DNA of 64,000 nt from Gnetum montanum (lineage: Eukaryota; Streptophyta; Gnetopsida; Gnetales; Gnetaceae): assembly GCA_015680685.1 (NCBI GenBank), contig MNCI01015561.1:468418-532417 (forward strand), in the 5' to 3' direction. Positions 1-10,525 of this stretch are shown here, piece after piece (within the stretch, counting starts at the first letter, position 1; each line of letters opens with the position of its first letter). The position numbers were made by a program, and so were the translations under genes. Below the pieces are notes generated by a model. That model saw only the letters and a list, made by a program, of their open reading frames with translations. It did not search any database and was not told where the DNA came from.

Positions 1-1212
1 TGTTAGCATCATCTTCATACTTAGAAAAATTTTACTTTCCTAGTCCTAGGATCAACTTCAACAAAATGTTAACATTGATATCTACCATGCCAAGACTATT
101 ATGGATGAGTTGTTCAAGATCTTGGAAACTCAAAATAAATGTCAAGAAGTAGTTTTAGTAGAAGTGACACAAATAGGATGATCTAGGGATGACATTTATT
201 TTGCATCAATGTTAGCACTAGTGTCACATAGAACAATTAATTTTTGTTTCCAAACATTTTTGAGATAATCAAAAGTATTTCTCATATGTTAGGTTATGAG
301 TTGTAATGATCCCTAGAGATCCCCAAAGACTACAAATGTGTCTTGTAATGTTATTTTTAGGTTATTTTAATGTTCAATTTGGATGAAACAATGTCAAAAC
401 CATACTTATTCTTCATCATTGATGAACCAAAAAACTGGGTACAATAATGACTTTCTTTAAATGAAGGAGCTTGGGCTAGTAATTAGTAGATTATGTATCA
501 CTTAGAGCAAATTCAATATCATTACAATGTTCTATCTACATATACAAGATAGATGAATTACATGAAAAAAGGCTTTTAACCTCTATGGTTGGAATAGAAA
601 GAGAAAAAAATTAAAAAAATTGATTTTTGATCTTAATAATTTATTTAAAGTTAACAATAGTTTGCATCAAGCTTTACTAGATATTTTCTAGATGATGATA
701 GATCTATATTTTCTTTTAACTTCACAGTTACATATGACACTATTACAAAGAGTGACTTTATTCATAAAAAATTTAATAAGGCCTAAGAAATGCAATTATC
801 ATCACACTTTTGAATGATGAAAGTAAAAGATAATTGAAGAATTCCTAAATTTCTAAAAAATCATATTTTTTATGATGTCTTATTGATCGAGGTCTTTCTA
901 TTGACACTCAACCTAAACATATGAGAATTATTTCTCCTCAATGTCTTCTTTGTGAAATTGAAGATTCATTTTCTCATTTTTTCTAAATGTATCTTATTGC
1001 ATAATATGCTTCAAAATCGATATCCAAAATTTGTAACAAATTTCAATCAAGCATTAATTAACTCAGTCTTAATGATCAACTTACTTTGTCTACTTCCTTT
1101 CTTTGCATTTGAAAGTGTCTTCAACTACTTATTTTCTCTTCTTTTTGGAAGTTTCAATATGTAGTTATTTTCTAGCAACAACAACATAGCTATTACATCT
1201 CTTAAGAAGTTA

Positions 1213-1352
1213 AATATCATATTCTCAAATATGTCCTTTTTAGCTATAACTTCAAGTAAAAATATGTCTATGAAAGCTAATTAATATCATATTCTCAAAT
1301 ATGTCCTTTTTTAGCTATAACTTCAAGTAAAAATATGTCTATGAAAGCTAAA
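1213..1352. repeat. 70-bp tandem duplication
   Basis: Two adjacent copies, 1213-1282 and 1283-1352, begin with aatatcatattctcaaat and end with tatgtctatgaaagctaa. They are almost identical; the second has one extra T in the homopolymer before agctataac. This indicates a recent local duplication. No coding function is apparent. Confidence 0.9.
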
Positions 1353-3009
1353 TAATTAATTTATTTTAATAGTGTTAATTTCTTTTTATTTTGTAGGATT
1401 AATGATGGGAAATTTTCAACTTTTGTTTTTATTTTTCCATTACTGTTGATTAATGTTTCTTTTTAATGTTTAGAGAGATTTTCTTCTTTCTCTTTACAAG
1501 AAACCCTCTAGTAAGAATTTAAAATCCTGTGAAAGTGCTTTTGAACAAGGGCAAGCCCCATAGAAGAGATTTTTCAAAATTTAAAATGCTTCTATGGGGT
1601 AGGAAATGAAACAAATCAAAACAAAACTTGCAAAACCATACATGTGAATATTTAAAAAGCAATGTTAATATATCCTTATCTACAAAATCTATCTTGTTTA
1701 CTAATATTAGTTTGAAATCCCTAATGCCTAAGCCAAAATTACAATATCCAAAATATAATAATAGCAAAATAAATATATAATCATATATAATCAAGTAGCA
1801 TTCACGCAATGGGCTCTAGCATAAGAAAAAATTAAAACAAAATACTAAACAAGCTAAAATAAATGTCATCAACAAAGTTAAGCATGCACCAAAGATAGGA
1901 AAGTACAAAGTTCACACTACTAATCCAAAGGACATACAAATTACAAGTACACAATAATAGCTAAATATTACTACCTTAAAATTTTCTCATAGCTAACTTA
2001 AATAAAATGCTAAATATGTAGATGTTAATCTAAGTCCTACTTCTTAACCTACTCCTCAAAGCCAATAGCTATAACACCTAAGAGGTAAAACCAAAGGGGG
2101 AAGTCAACTCATGGACTAAGTAGGAAAAATAAATCATAAATACTCAATTAAGGATTTTGAAATCAAGCATTGAATACCTAGACAACCATGAATAGGAGTT
2201 GATACATCCAAAGAGTTAGTACCAAATAGTCAAATAAATAAATATCAAATATTAGTAAATAAAAACATAAAATAAATAATATCAAATGGCTAAGAGATCT
2301 AAATAAAATCTTGTCACAACCAAAACCCTAAATTTTTGGAAACATAGCACTAACTCTTAATGTTAAAATGTCAAAGTTAAGATCTGTACTTTTTGTGCAA
2401 AAAAAAATTTATATAAATCTAAAACCAAAATCAAAAACATGTGTCTATTGGACTTATCTATTATTTCTTAAATCAAGTACCAAGGTTAGCAAAAAATATT
2501 ATCTTAATTTCTACTACACATTAAGGTAAGAAGCCTAAGGTCTTCTACTATATTCCCTCCTCATGTAGTGTTGTTTAAAGACCAATGTGACATGAACTTT
2601 ACTACTATAGATAATGAGGGGTTTCAATATGTCTTAAGGTTCCTTTATATCTAATTGTCCCACTTCCTCTATGCTAGCTCCACTAAACTAAAAGAAAAAA
2701 CACTTACTAAGAAAGATGACCTATATAAGCATCATCAAAACAAATAAAAGTATTAGCATCCAATACAAAATAAACATCAAATTGTGGTTGGTGAAAAAAA
2801 TATAAATCAAATGCCAAAATATTCAAACATTAGGGATGTTGGAATTCAAAATAATTGTAATATAGGTAAATCCCATTATATATAATCTAATTAGCAATTA
2901 ATAACTTAGCCTTACTCACTAAAATCAAACTCATGACTTGGACCTTTCAAATCAAGAGTCTTAGCGCTAGGCTAACATCTCATTGTTAAGTCAAGTCTCC
3001 TATATTGCC

Positions 3010-3237
3010 AAATAGTTAATGAGTCTAAAACTCATAAAATGTCAAATAGTTGATGAGTCTAAAAACTCGTACAATATCAAATAGTTAAAAGTCTTAAAAA
3101 TTACAAAATATAAAATAGTTGATAATCCTAAAAACTGATAAAATATTAAATATTTAATGAGCCTAAAAACGTATGCAATATTTAAATACTTGATGAATCT
3201 CAAAACTTATAATATATCACATACTTGATGCTAAAAG
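3010..3237. repeat. AT-rich minisatellite, about 35-bp unit
   Basis: About six and a half diverged units of roughly 33-36 bp follow one another. Each begins with a variant of aaatagttgatgagtct and continues with aaaactcatacaatatc. Units differ by substitutions and small indels, so the array is old. Confidence 0.75.
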
Positions 3238-3486
3238 TCCTAGTGTAATAATTCAAAAATTAAATAGAAATAAATAATTTTAATTAATTAAAAATAAATA
3301 ATTTTTAGAATAGAGCATTAAAAAATAGTAGAAACATATATCCAAATTCAAATTATATAAATATGCATTATCAAAATCTCATAATTCCTCAAATTATGCA
3401 CTAACCAAACAAAACTAAAATTGAAAAGATAAGTATTATAATAGATTTTCCTACCTAACTAACAACACTAATCATCAAAACCTTCA

Positions 3487-4231
3487 TGATGAGGGCATCA
3501 CGCAACCTATGTATAATCCTCAACATGTTTGTATATAGATGTTTATGTGTTGTTGTGTTTGTCTTTTGGTGTTGTTTTGTTGATGATGATCTTAGGGTGT
3601 TTTTCCATGTTTGGGAGTGTTTTGGGATTATTTTGATGACTTTATGAGGTTCTGAGAGTTATGGGGACTTGCTTAGAGGTGCCCAAATGCTCCATACCTT
3701 AAAACAAGCATCTTTGTATTTAGCCATGTTAGGTGAAACATCTCAGTTGCATCCAAGATGTCTCATATGATTCCAAGATATCTCAACCAAACTCTTGGAC
3801 AAGACATTCCATTCTCCTCCAAGACATCTCATACAAACATGACATAATTTTTGATAATTTTTTAAATATTTAAATTTGATTTAAAGAGGTAAGATGAAGA
3901 GACTGGGGGAAGGATATAAAGGGATCCCTTAGGACATCATTTTGAAGAAGAAAGTCTAAGGAGAGAAAGGTGAGTTAAGAAAAGAGTAGACAGAGACAGA
4001 GTCTTGGCAAGATGCCTTGATCATTATTTTTGTAAGAATTGTTTCTTTGATTAAGTGTGTGAGAGAATATGATTGAATCTCTTGTCTATCCATGAAAATT
4101 TGTAATTCCTTTCAGTTGTAATTTCTCCATTTGAGCAAGAATAAAGCTTTCATTTTCTTTTCTTGTTCAAATTTTCTATTTTGTGACATTGAGAGAGCTT
4201 GGATTATGAAATCCATGGAAGCTTCTCATCA
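3487..4231 (+). mobile_element. Probable solo LTR (745 bp)
   Basis: The segment starts with TGATGAGGGC and ends with CTTCTCATCA, the same inverted terminal form (TGATGAG...CTCATCA) as the other LTRs in this window. Inside are a U3-like array of 'ccaagacatctca' variants at about 3730-3840, a TATA motif at 3915-3920 and an AATAAA motif at 4140-4145, in the order expected for U3-R-U5. No primer-binding site follows the right end and no polypurine tract precedes the left end, so it is read as a solo LTR. The 5-bp flanks are cttca (3482-3486) and catca (4232-4236), matching at four of five positions. The subfamily differs from the others. Confidence 0.55.
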
Positions 4232-4275
4232 CATCATGTGCTTGAGATCTCTTAATAATCCACTCCAAACCTTTG

Positions 4276-4280
4276 CATAG
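4276..4280. repeat. Target site duplication of element A, left copy
   Basis: The 5 bp CATAG directly before the 5' LTR is repeated exactly after the 3' LTR at 11356-11360. This fixes both ends of the insertion. Confidence 0.95.
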
Positions 4281-5034
4281 TGATGAGACGCGAACCGCAT
4301 GTGCCGCGATATCGCGTCTTCCCCTGCGATATCGCGTACACGATATCGCGGTCCGCCGCCATATCTATAAATAAGAGGCGGCACTCCCTTCATTTCCCAA
4401 TCCTGGCTAGAAGTAGCGAAGCTCTGGCAGATTGATCACTCCAAAGTTAGAATTTTTCCCATGTGCCCACNATAATCCCAGTGGTAGTCCAATGTGTATG
4501 GTTAGTCAAGGAATCGGCTACTCATTGCTAGTCTAGAATGTGTGATAAGTATGACTTAGTTACGAGCACCCACGGGTGTGTACGGCTAGCTAAGGAATCG
4601 GCTGCTTATCACACTTAAGCTAAATAAGTGCCTCAGTACGACCACTTCGAGCACTTGCGTTACGTGTGGTGATCCCAGTAACGATTAGCGTTTGGTAAGC
4701 CACAGTTGCATAGTTCAGGGTGTGTCTGGTAAGTGGGAACGGATGCTGACGCTAGTTAATCTAGACTTATGACATTAGTTAGAGTTAGCTTAGTTTCTCA
4801 ACCCTTTCCTCTGATAGCATAGAAGATAAACCGAAAAATACCAAAAAAATCACATACCTCAAACTTGCTTAACCATATACCGTGACACTTACAAGCAAGC
4901 CTGGGAAGACAACGAACGATTAACCCCCAGTGTTTCTTGTGGCGTTAAGGCATTTAGGCTGCGGAGTTCAACCGGATCGCGCGTGCACCCTCGGATTTGT
5001 ATGGTTGAGTGTAGGGGTACCTCGCCACTCATCA
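4281..5034 (+). repeat. 5' LTR of element A (collapsed at an N)
   Basis: Starts TGATGAGACG and ends CGCCACTCATCA. U3 carries three close copies of the palindrome-like GCGATATCGCG (from about 4305 to 4350) just upstream of the TATA box. A single ambiguous base N at 4471 sits where about 223 bp present in the 3' LTR (10571-10793, including its AATAAA) are missing, so this copy is probably a collapsed assembly gap. The shared U5 part is nearly identical to the 3' copy. Confidence 0.92.
4366..4373 (+). promoter_or_regulatory. TATA box of element A LTR promoter
   Basis: TATAAATA lies about 85 bp into the LTR, directly after the GCGATATCGC repeats. This is the expected place for the RNA polymerase II core promoter that makes the genomic transcript. 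The equivalent motif is present in the LTRs of B, D, F and G but absent from A's own 3' LTR. Confidence 0.75.
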
Positions 5035-5035
5035 T

Positions 5036-5053
5036 TGGCACCGTTGTCGGGGA
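5036..5053 (+). other. Primer-binding site (tRNA-Asp type) of element A
   Basis: TGGCACCGTTGTCGGGGA begins two bases after the LTR end. It differs at two positions from the complement of the 3' end of plant tRNA-Asp (TGGCGCCGTTGCCGGGGA), the primer typical of Athila-lineage elements. It would prime minus-strand DNA synthesis. Confidence 0.88.
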
Positions 5054-5183
5054 CTTAAGTGTTTTTTTCGCCAATTAAACATAAGGGATATCACTCACAT
5101 CGTTGTGAGCTTAAAACGAACCTTAGGGTTAATCAGTTAATCTAGAACATTAAGTAACGGTGAAAATTCGCACACCATTAGAA

Positions 5184-8100
5184 ATGTCTTCTTCTCATGC
5201 AATCAACTCACATAAGGACAATACAGGAGAAAGTCAGGATCATACGCATAACCGAAATCAACCATGTCCTCAACAATCCAAAGTCACATATACTCATCCC
5301 GATGAGTATGTGCCGGATTTTACCTTTGTTTTCCATCAAGATGAGCAACTGCGGTGGAGAGACATGCAAGGTAACATTGTGTTACCCCCAGATTGCTCTG
5401 CTCCCAACATGCTTTTCCGTGCCTTGGTATGGATTGGTATGCATGAGCTGTTCGCAAAATACGTTTTCGATGACCATGACACAAGGGATTATCCCACAAA
5501 TGCCCAAAGTATTCGGGACGAAAGGCAGGAGAGCCAACATTCACCATTGAGGGGCAAGGTTCCCCACGTCATTAGTGAAATAGGAGAAGAGGAACCCCTC
5601 ACAATGGGTTTCTTAGAAAATGATGTTCCTCCTCCTCACTCTGGTGAAGAGGTTAGGCATCAGGGCCTTAGATCAACGATACATATTCCAGGCTTTGATC
5701 CCTGTGAGCACCAGCTGTTCACGGTAGGAACCACTACTCACACTAATGATGGACTCGTTGATCGTCACAACGATCGGGGCCGAAGCAGCCAAAGAGAAGG
5801 CAAGAAACATCACCATGGTGATGGATCCCCTTATTCTTCTTCATCTCATCATTCACCCTCTCCTTCCACATCTGAGCGCAGCCACCATGAGCATAACGCG
5901 GAGAGTAAAGGTAAAAGAGATGAAACGCCTCGATAGGAAGGTCGAGAGGAGTTAGGACAAGGGCAAGGACGTAGGAAGAATAGGGAACCACCACGTAGAC
6001 ATCACAGACGTCATGAAAGAGATGATCATGACGAACCCCTATTCGCAACCCGAAGCATGCTTGATATTAGAGAGACAGTTAGGATTTCCACAAGGCATTT
6101 AAAGGATAGTAGGATCAAGCGTTTGGACATAAATAATATCCCACGATTTGAAGGGGGATACAACGCTGATCCTCAGCATCATTTACAGGCATTCCACGAT
6201 GCCTGTGCCTTGCAGAACATACACAATGAGTGGCAGAAACTCAAGTTGTTCCCAAGGACACTCATTAAAGAAGCAGAGAGCTGGTACCAGTCCTTAGAAC
6301 TGAAACCATCAGGAGGTGGAGTATAATGCTTGAATTGTTCAACAACAAATATCAAACGTACTCCAGAGTGTCTAACTTGCGTAAGCAGATCCAAGGCTGG
6401 AAACAAGGAGCTCATGAATCCTTGGATGCTGCCATGGCCCGTTACTACACATTGCTACATCGTTGCCCGGGCCATGGGTACGCTAAGCGGGATCAACTTC
6501 GCCACCTCGTGGATGGGCTACGAAATGAAACGAGAAGAACTCTTGGGACTTACGCCCAAGGGAGACTCTCCCAATTAAGAGCCCATGAAGTTGAAGTTTT
6601 GTTGGAACAAGTAGCGCAAGAAGAGGGTGAGCTACGTAAAAGAGAAAGTGCGGAGGAATACAACCGCGATCCCTCCCTTCGCAAGAAGGGAGTGAAATTC
6701 TGTGATGAGGAGGATGAGTCACCACTCGAAGAGTTGGTGAACAGGAAAACCGTGCCGATCCAAAAGTTAACAACGGAGGTATCGGCTAAGGTAGACCAAA
6801 TGTGGGATTCCTTAGACTCACGAATAGAAACAGTTTTGAAAATTGTAGAGGAGTCTAAGGATGAGCAAAGTAGTGATAAAGGCAAAAACATGCGGAGAAA
6901 CTTTAACCCTGCACATAACAAGGGTAAGGGAAAAATCTCTAACTCCGATGAGGCTGAAAATTCTGATTCAGACAATGATGGTGGATGTGAGGTCTGCTAC
7001 TATGACCATCCTAAGGGATGTTGTCCAATTATCTCACATCTGCAGGAGTCTGGGGTGTATGCATTAAATCCAAGACTTAATCAACGGCAAACACCCCGAA
7101 GGTTACCTTATCCACAAGGTAACCCAAGGCAGTTCCACCAACCCTTGACGTATTATCCAAGTGGAACGCCTCCGCAGCCCATTGGACAACACCAGCAGTG
7201 GCAATACCCACAGTCATGGGGGATGCCACCGCCAACACATCAATACCCTTACCGGCAGCCTGATCCTTACGGTTATTATGTGCAGCAGCCGGTTTCTCCA
7301 GGTGACTCTATGAGTCACACTACCCCCCAACGTCACTACCAAGCTCGGGAGTACTTCAGAAGGACTCCTTCTCCTCCGGGAGACATCTCACATTCCGTCC
7401 ATCCTCTAACTCCACCCGCACCTCTTCCTCAAGTAGTTCCCATAACACCTCCTGCTCCAACAATGCAAGGGGAATTGCCTACCCAACCGCAGCAACGTCA
7501 CGCCGCGAGAGCTGTAAATATTCAGAGTGTAAATATCCAACTGGGTACTAGTTCTGGCGATAACTGTACAAAAAAGAGACCCTTTTTCAGAACTAAGAGC
7601 CCAGACAAACTCTCGCAACAACAAGCGGACGGGTACATGTATAGGCCTCTAACTACTAACGCTTCGGAGCACCCTTCAGTCCAAGGGAGTGTAACGCATG
7701 CGGTTATGTTAACACATACCGTAAATGACTGGATCAAGGTAGGCCACCTTCCCAGGAAACTAAATGATCCTGGGAGTCCCTTTATTTATTTGCAGATTGC
7801 TGGAAATGCACCACATCGGGCTCTTCTTGACTCAGGTTCCGGAGTCAACTTAATTTCGCAGAAGATGTATCACGCCTGGAACCTGCCCCAACTTAAGAAG
7901 AGCAACATCCAACTAGAGCTGGCAAACCAGTCCATCACTATTCCCTTGGGATTAGTGGAGGATGTTATTACCACTATGTGTGGTTGGTCCTACCCAGCGG
8001 ATTTCCTAGTGATCGATGTTAACAACAACGAAGGGGACTTCCCAATTATAATGGGAAGGGCATGGCTAAGCACAGTAGATGCGTGCCTTAGGATCCGCGA

Positions 8101-8524
8101 TCTTTCCTTAGAAATTTTTAAGATTAACATATGTGGAAAGATCGAGAAGAGGATAGTTCCATGCATCACATACAGTGATTCATCGGGTGATGACACGGAG
8201 GAAATGTCTCCATGTCACAGGTGTGCCCAGGAAACTCTGCAACAAAGATGCCTGTATGTAGCAACCACACAAGAAGTAGTAGACACCCTGTGGTTGACAG
8301 CTTCTCGTAGGGGCAAACAAATATGCATGGAACGAACTGAGGAAACTCATGCCAACAACCGTGGCATAGACACGCTGGAACATGAATGCCGCCAACTTCC
8401 ACCCCTGAATCTAAGATCATCAATTGGGAGAAGTTGGGCACTTCTTAGAAATTCAAATAGGCGCTCAATATTTCGGATCTCTCCCTCACAACTCAGTCAT
8501 GGGGGAGATGGCCACCTATGCTAA
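5184..8524 (+). pseudogene. gag-protease polyprotein of element A (one stop, one frameshift)
   Basis: A single polyprotein frame of about 1,110 codons. The ATG at 5184 (MSSS...) is chosen because the gags of F (MSSSHKRDE) and D (MSSFHRSAS) start the same way; the upstream GTG at 5160 is not supported. Order: variable N-terminus with a THPDEYVPDFTFVFH block, His/Arg/Ser-rich stretch, conserved gag core from about 6100 (DINNIPRFEGGYNADPQHHL; ESWYQSLEL), charged segment, CX2CX3HX3C knuckle near 6986-7024, Pro/Gln-rich linker, then aspartic protease with DSGSGVNLIS (catalytic Asp codon 7829). An in-frame TAG sits at 5934; a one-base loss near 6301, judged against B, shifts the frame, which resumes at 6326. 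The C-terminal extension ends at 8524 with no RT following. Confidence 0.9.
8495..8511 (+). promoter_or_regulatory. Internal polypurine tract copy of element A
   Basis: AGTCATGGGGGAGATGG closely matches the true 3' polypurine tract AGTCATGGGGGTA at 10513-10525, but lies 2 kb upstream, at the end of the coding region. A third partial copy, AGTCATGGGGG, is at 9921-9931. The same internal copy is found in B, D, E and F. It might prime plus-strand DNA synthesis at a second site, as central polypurine tracts do in some retroelements; that role is inferred. Confidence 0.6.
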
Positions 8525-10525
8525 CCATATGGGGCCCTCAGTTCTTTTTTAGTTTTTGTTTTACATGTTTTTGTTTTACAACATTTTTGTTTTACAACGT
8601 TTTTGTTTTCCACGTTTTTGTTTTACAAATTTCTTTAACTTTTCTTGTTTTTGTTTTACAACATCGTTATACCTTTTCTACATTTTTGTGTGTGTGTGTG
8701 TCATCCATCATGTAAGTTCGCCACCCAATAAGTGTTCGGGCCGATGGGATGAACTGTTTTCATTGATTGCTAATGTTTGGTTTTTACCTTTAAGTTACCT
8801 TGCTGATACTAAGGTATGTTCTTTTGATATGGCAGGCAATGAGATCACTTCATCCACCCATCCATCAAGTCTATGGTTTCCCTTGGCTTGGAAATGTACA
8901 GCTCCCTTTTAATAAGAACTTCAATGAACAGGTGACTAGGCATTTCTCAAACTAAGGAAGGACTCAAGGATTGCAAAGGGTGTGACTTCAAGGGAACTTG
9001 ATGTTTTTTGTGTTGGTCATTCACTTGGGTGCTTGGATATTTTCTTCTTAGGTTTTCTTGCCATTCCGATGTTACCCAATAATCGAAAGCTGAGATAATA
9101 AAAATAAGAAGTCTTTGCATGGTGTGGTCCTCACGCATAAAAACACAAAACACAAAAAAAAGAAAAAAAAAAGAGAAGAGAAAATAGAAAAGAAAAGAAA
9201 AAAAGCAAAAAAGCAAAAGTGAGGATTCAAAGCACACCCCTTAGACGAAATAAAATTTGGGCTGCAAGCACTAGTTATGGAACCAAAGTGTTCCTTCTAA
9301 CTAAGGCCCTTCTCGCTTCCCATTCTCTCATTCGTTTCGTCGGAATGGTGGTGGCTCTTCGAAGATGCATCCTTGTTATCCAAGTGGATGGTTTGACCAA
9401 ATGCATTGATGTGAAGTCACTGGAAGTGGTTGGTTTGAGGCCTGAGTTGGACTGAGATTCGCCAAGTCACATTAATCATCAAACACACAAGGGGCTGTAC
9501 ACCACCTTGTTCTTGGGATTCCATTCCATTTCTCTTCTGTCCATCTTTCTCTCCATTATTCACCTCATTGCCGGTTGTATCATTAGTGTATCTTTTGGTT
9601 GATGCTTTGTTTTCTTTTTGGTAAATTCTTCTGGTTAAGACTTTAACTCTTGTTCCAAAGGACATTCCCAGAGCCCATGGACTTTTCGAATGTGGGATTG
9701 TCAGAGCATTAAGGGCATGAGCCTGCTTTGGGGAGGACCCACTGACATTCCTACTTGGAACATTAGTTAACTTCTTTTCCTTAACATTTTTGCAATTAAT
9801 TAACATTTTTTGTTCATTTCCTTCATGACATCCCCTTCACCGATGCCATAGTTGTCCCATTTCCCTATCTTTCCTCCTCCTTTTCTTTCTCCATCCTAAC
9901 GCTACCAGAGGTTCGCGATTAGTCATGGGGGTACGGGGCCTGATTTTTCGATTTTTATCCTAAGCCCTAGATTTTTTTCGTTTTTCTTCCTAACCCCTAC
10001 ACCTTCGGTAGTCATCATCCACATTTTCTCATATCCATATTAGCCATACCACAACCTAGCCAATGAGCTTACACCAAAGCAAGGTATGATTTACTTAATG
10101 ATTCAATTACCCTTGCTAATATATGATTGTGTTGTGTGTGCAGATGGTAATCATACAACAACAGGATGGATCTAGCGTAAACACTTGAAATGGAGCCGCA
10201 TTAAAGCCGCTATGCAAGGAGCAGAATTGATAATGAGCTTACGGACGGACAATGAAAGGCGCAATCTCGGCATTGGCAGCAACAAGACTCTTCTCTCTTC
10301 TTCTCTTCTATTCTCTCTCCTCTTTTCTCTCAGTTGCCAACTATGGCCTGATATCATTGTAATAAGGTGTTCACCCTTGTTGTCATGAACACCAATTTTG
10401 TCAAGTCTTGTAATAAAGACCGTTCACATGTCACCCCATTAGTTCCATTTCCCCTAATAATCCCATACCTACCTGATATCATTGTAAAGAACTCAAGGAT
10501 GAGTTTTCATTTAGTCATGGGGGTA
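8525..10525 (+). other. Non-coding tail of element A
   Basis: Two kilobases without a credible ORF. It begins with a TTTTGTTTTAC repeat (8550-8662), followed by a short GT run, then a block with 'tcctcacgc' and 'gattcaaagcacacccctt' around an A/G-rich tract (9120-9245) that recurs in B, D, E and F, sometimes in several copies. A second AGTCATGGGGG is at 9921. An intron-like segment spans 10084-10143. A pyrimidine-rich tract follows (10276-10331), and the 3' polypurine tract AGTCATGGGGGTA (10513-10525) abuts the 3' LTR. In F the corresponding position holds the aORF, so this tail is likely derived by loss of that gene. Confidence 0.7.
10084..10143 (+). other. Intron-like segment in element A tail
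   Basis: The sequence reads AAG/GTATGA ... TGTGTGTGCAG/ATGG, a good plant donor and acceptor only 60 bp apart and followed at once by an ATG. F has the same arrangement (AAG/GTACCT ... TTGTAG/ATGG, 65 bp) directly before its aORF, and B has a 61-bp version with the acceptor lost. Splicing is inferred; at 60 bp it would be short for a plant intron. Confidence 0.5.

Larger units (their letters stand above)
1..3486. other. AT-rich intergenic DNA, no gene seen
   Basis: The stretch is strongly AT-rich on both strands and has only short ORFs without recognisable motifs. The longest, about 96 codons on the minus strand near 1519-1809, is hydrophobic low-complexity sequence and looks like chance. 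Two local tandem structures lie here and are listed separately. No LTR ends, primer-binding site or pol motif were recognised. It could be very old, unrecognisable transposon sequence. Confidence 0.6.

Noticed and set aside
952-1164. 70-codon plus-strand ORF in the left AT-rich region
   Set aside because: Hydrophobic low-complexity translation without motif, promoter or neighbour; typical chance ORF in AT-rich DNA.
6550-6975. 141-codon minus-strand ORF in element A
   Set aside because: Shadow of the gag frame; serine/leucine-rich translation opposite the charged gag segment.
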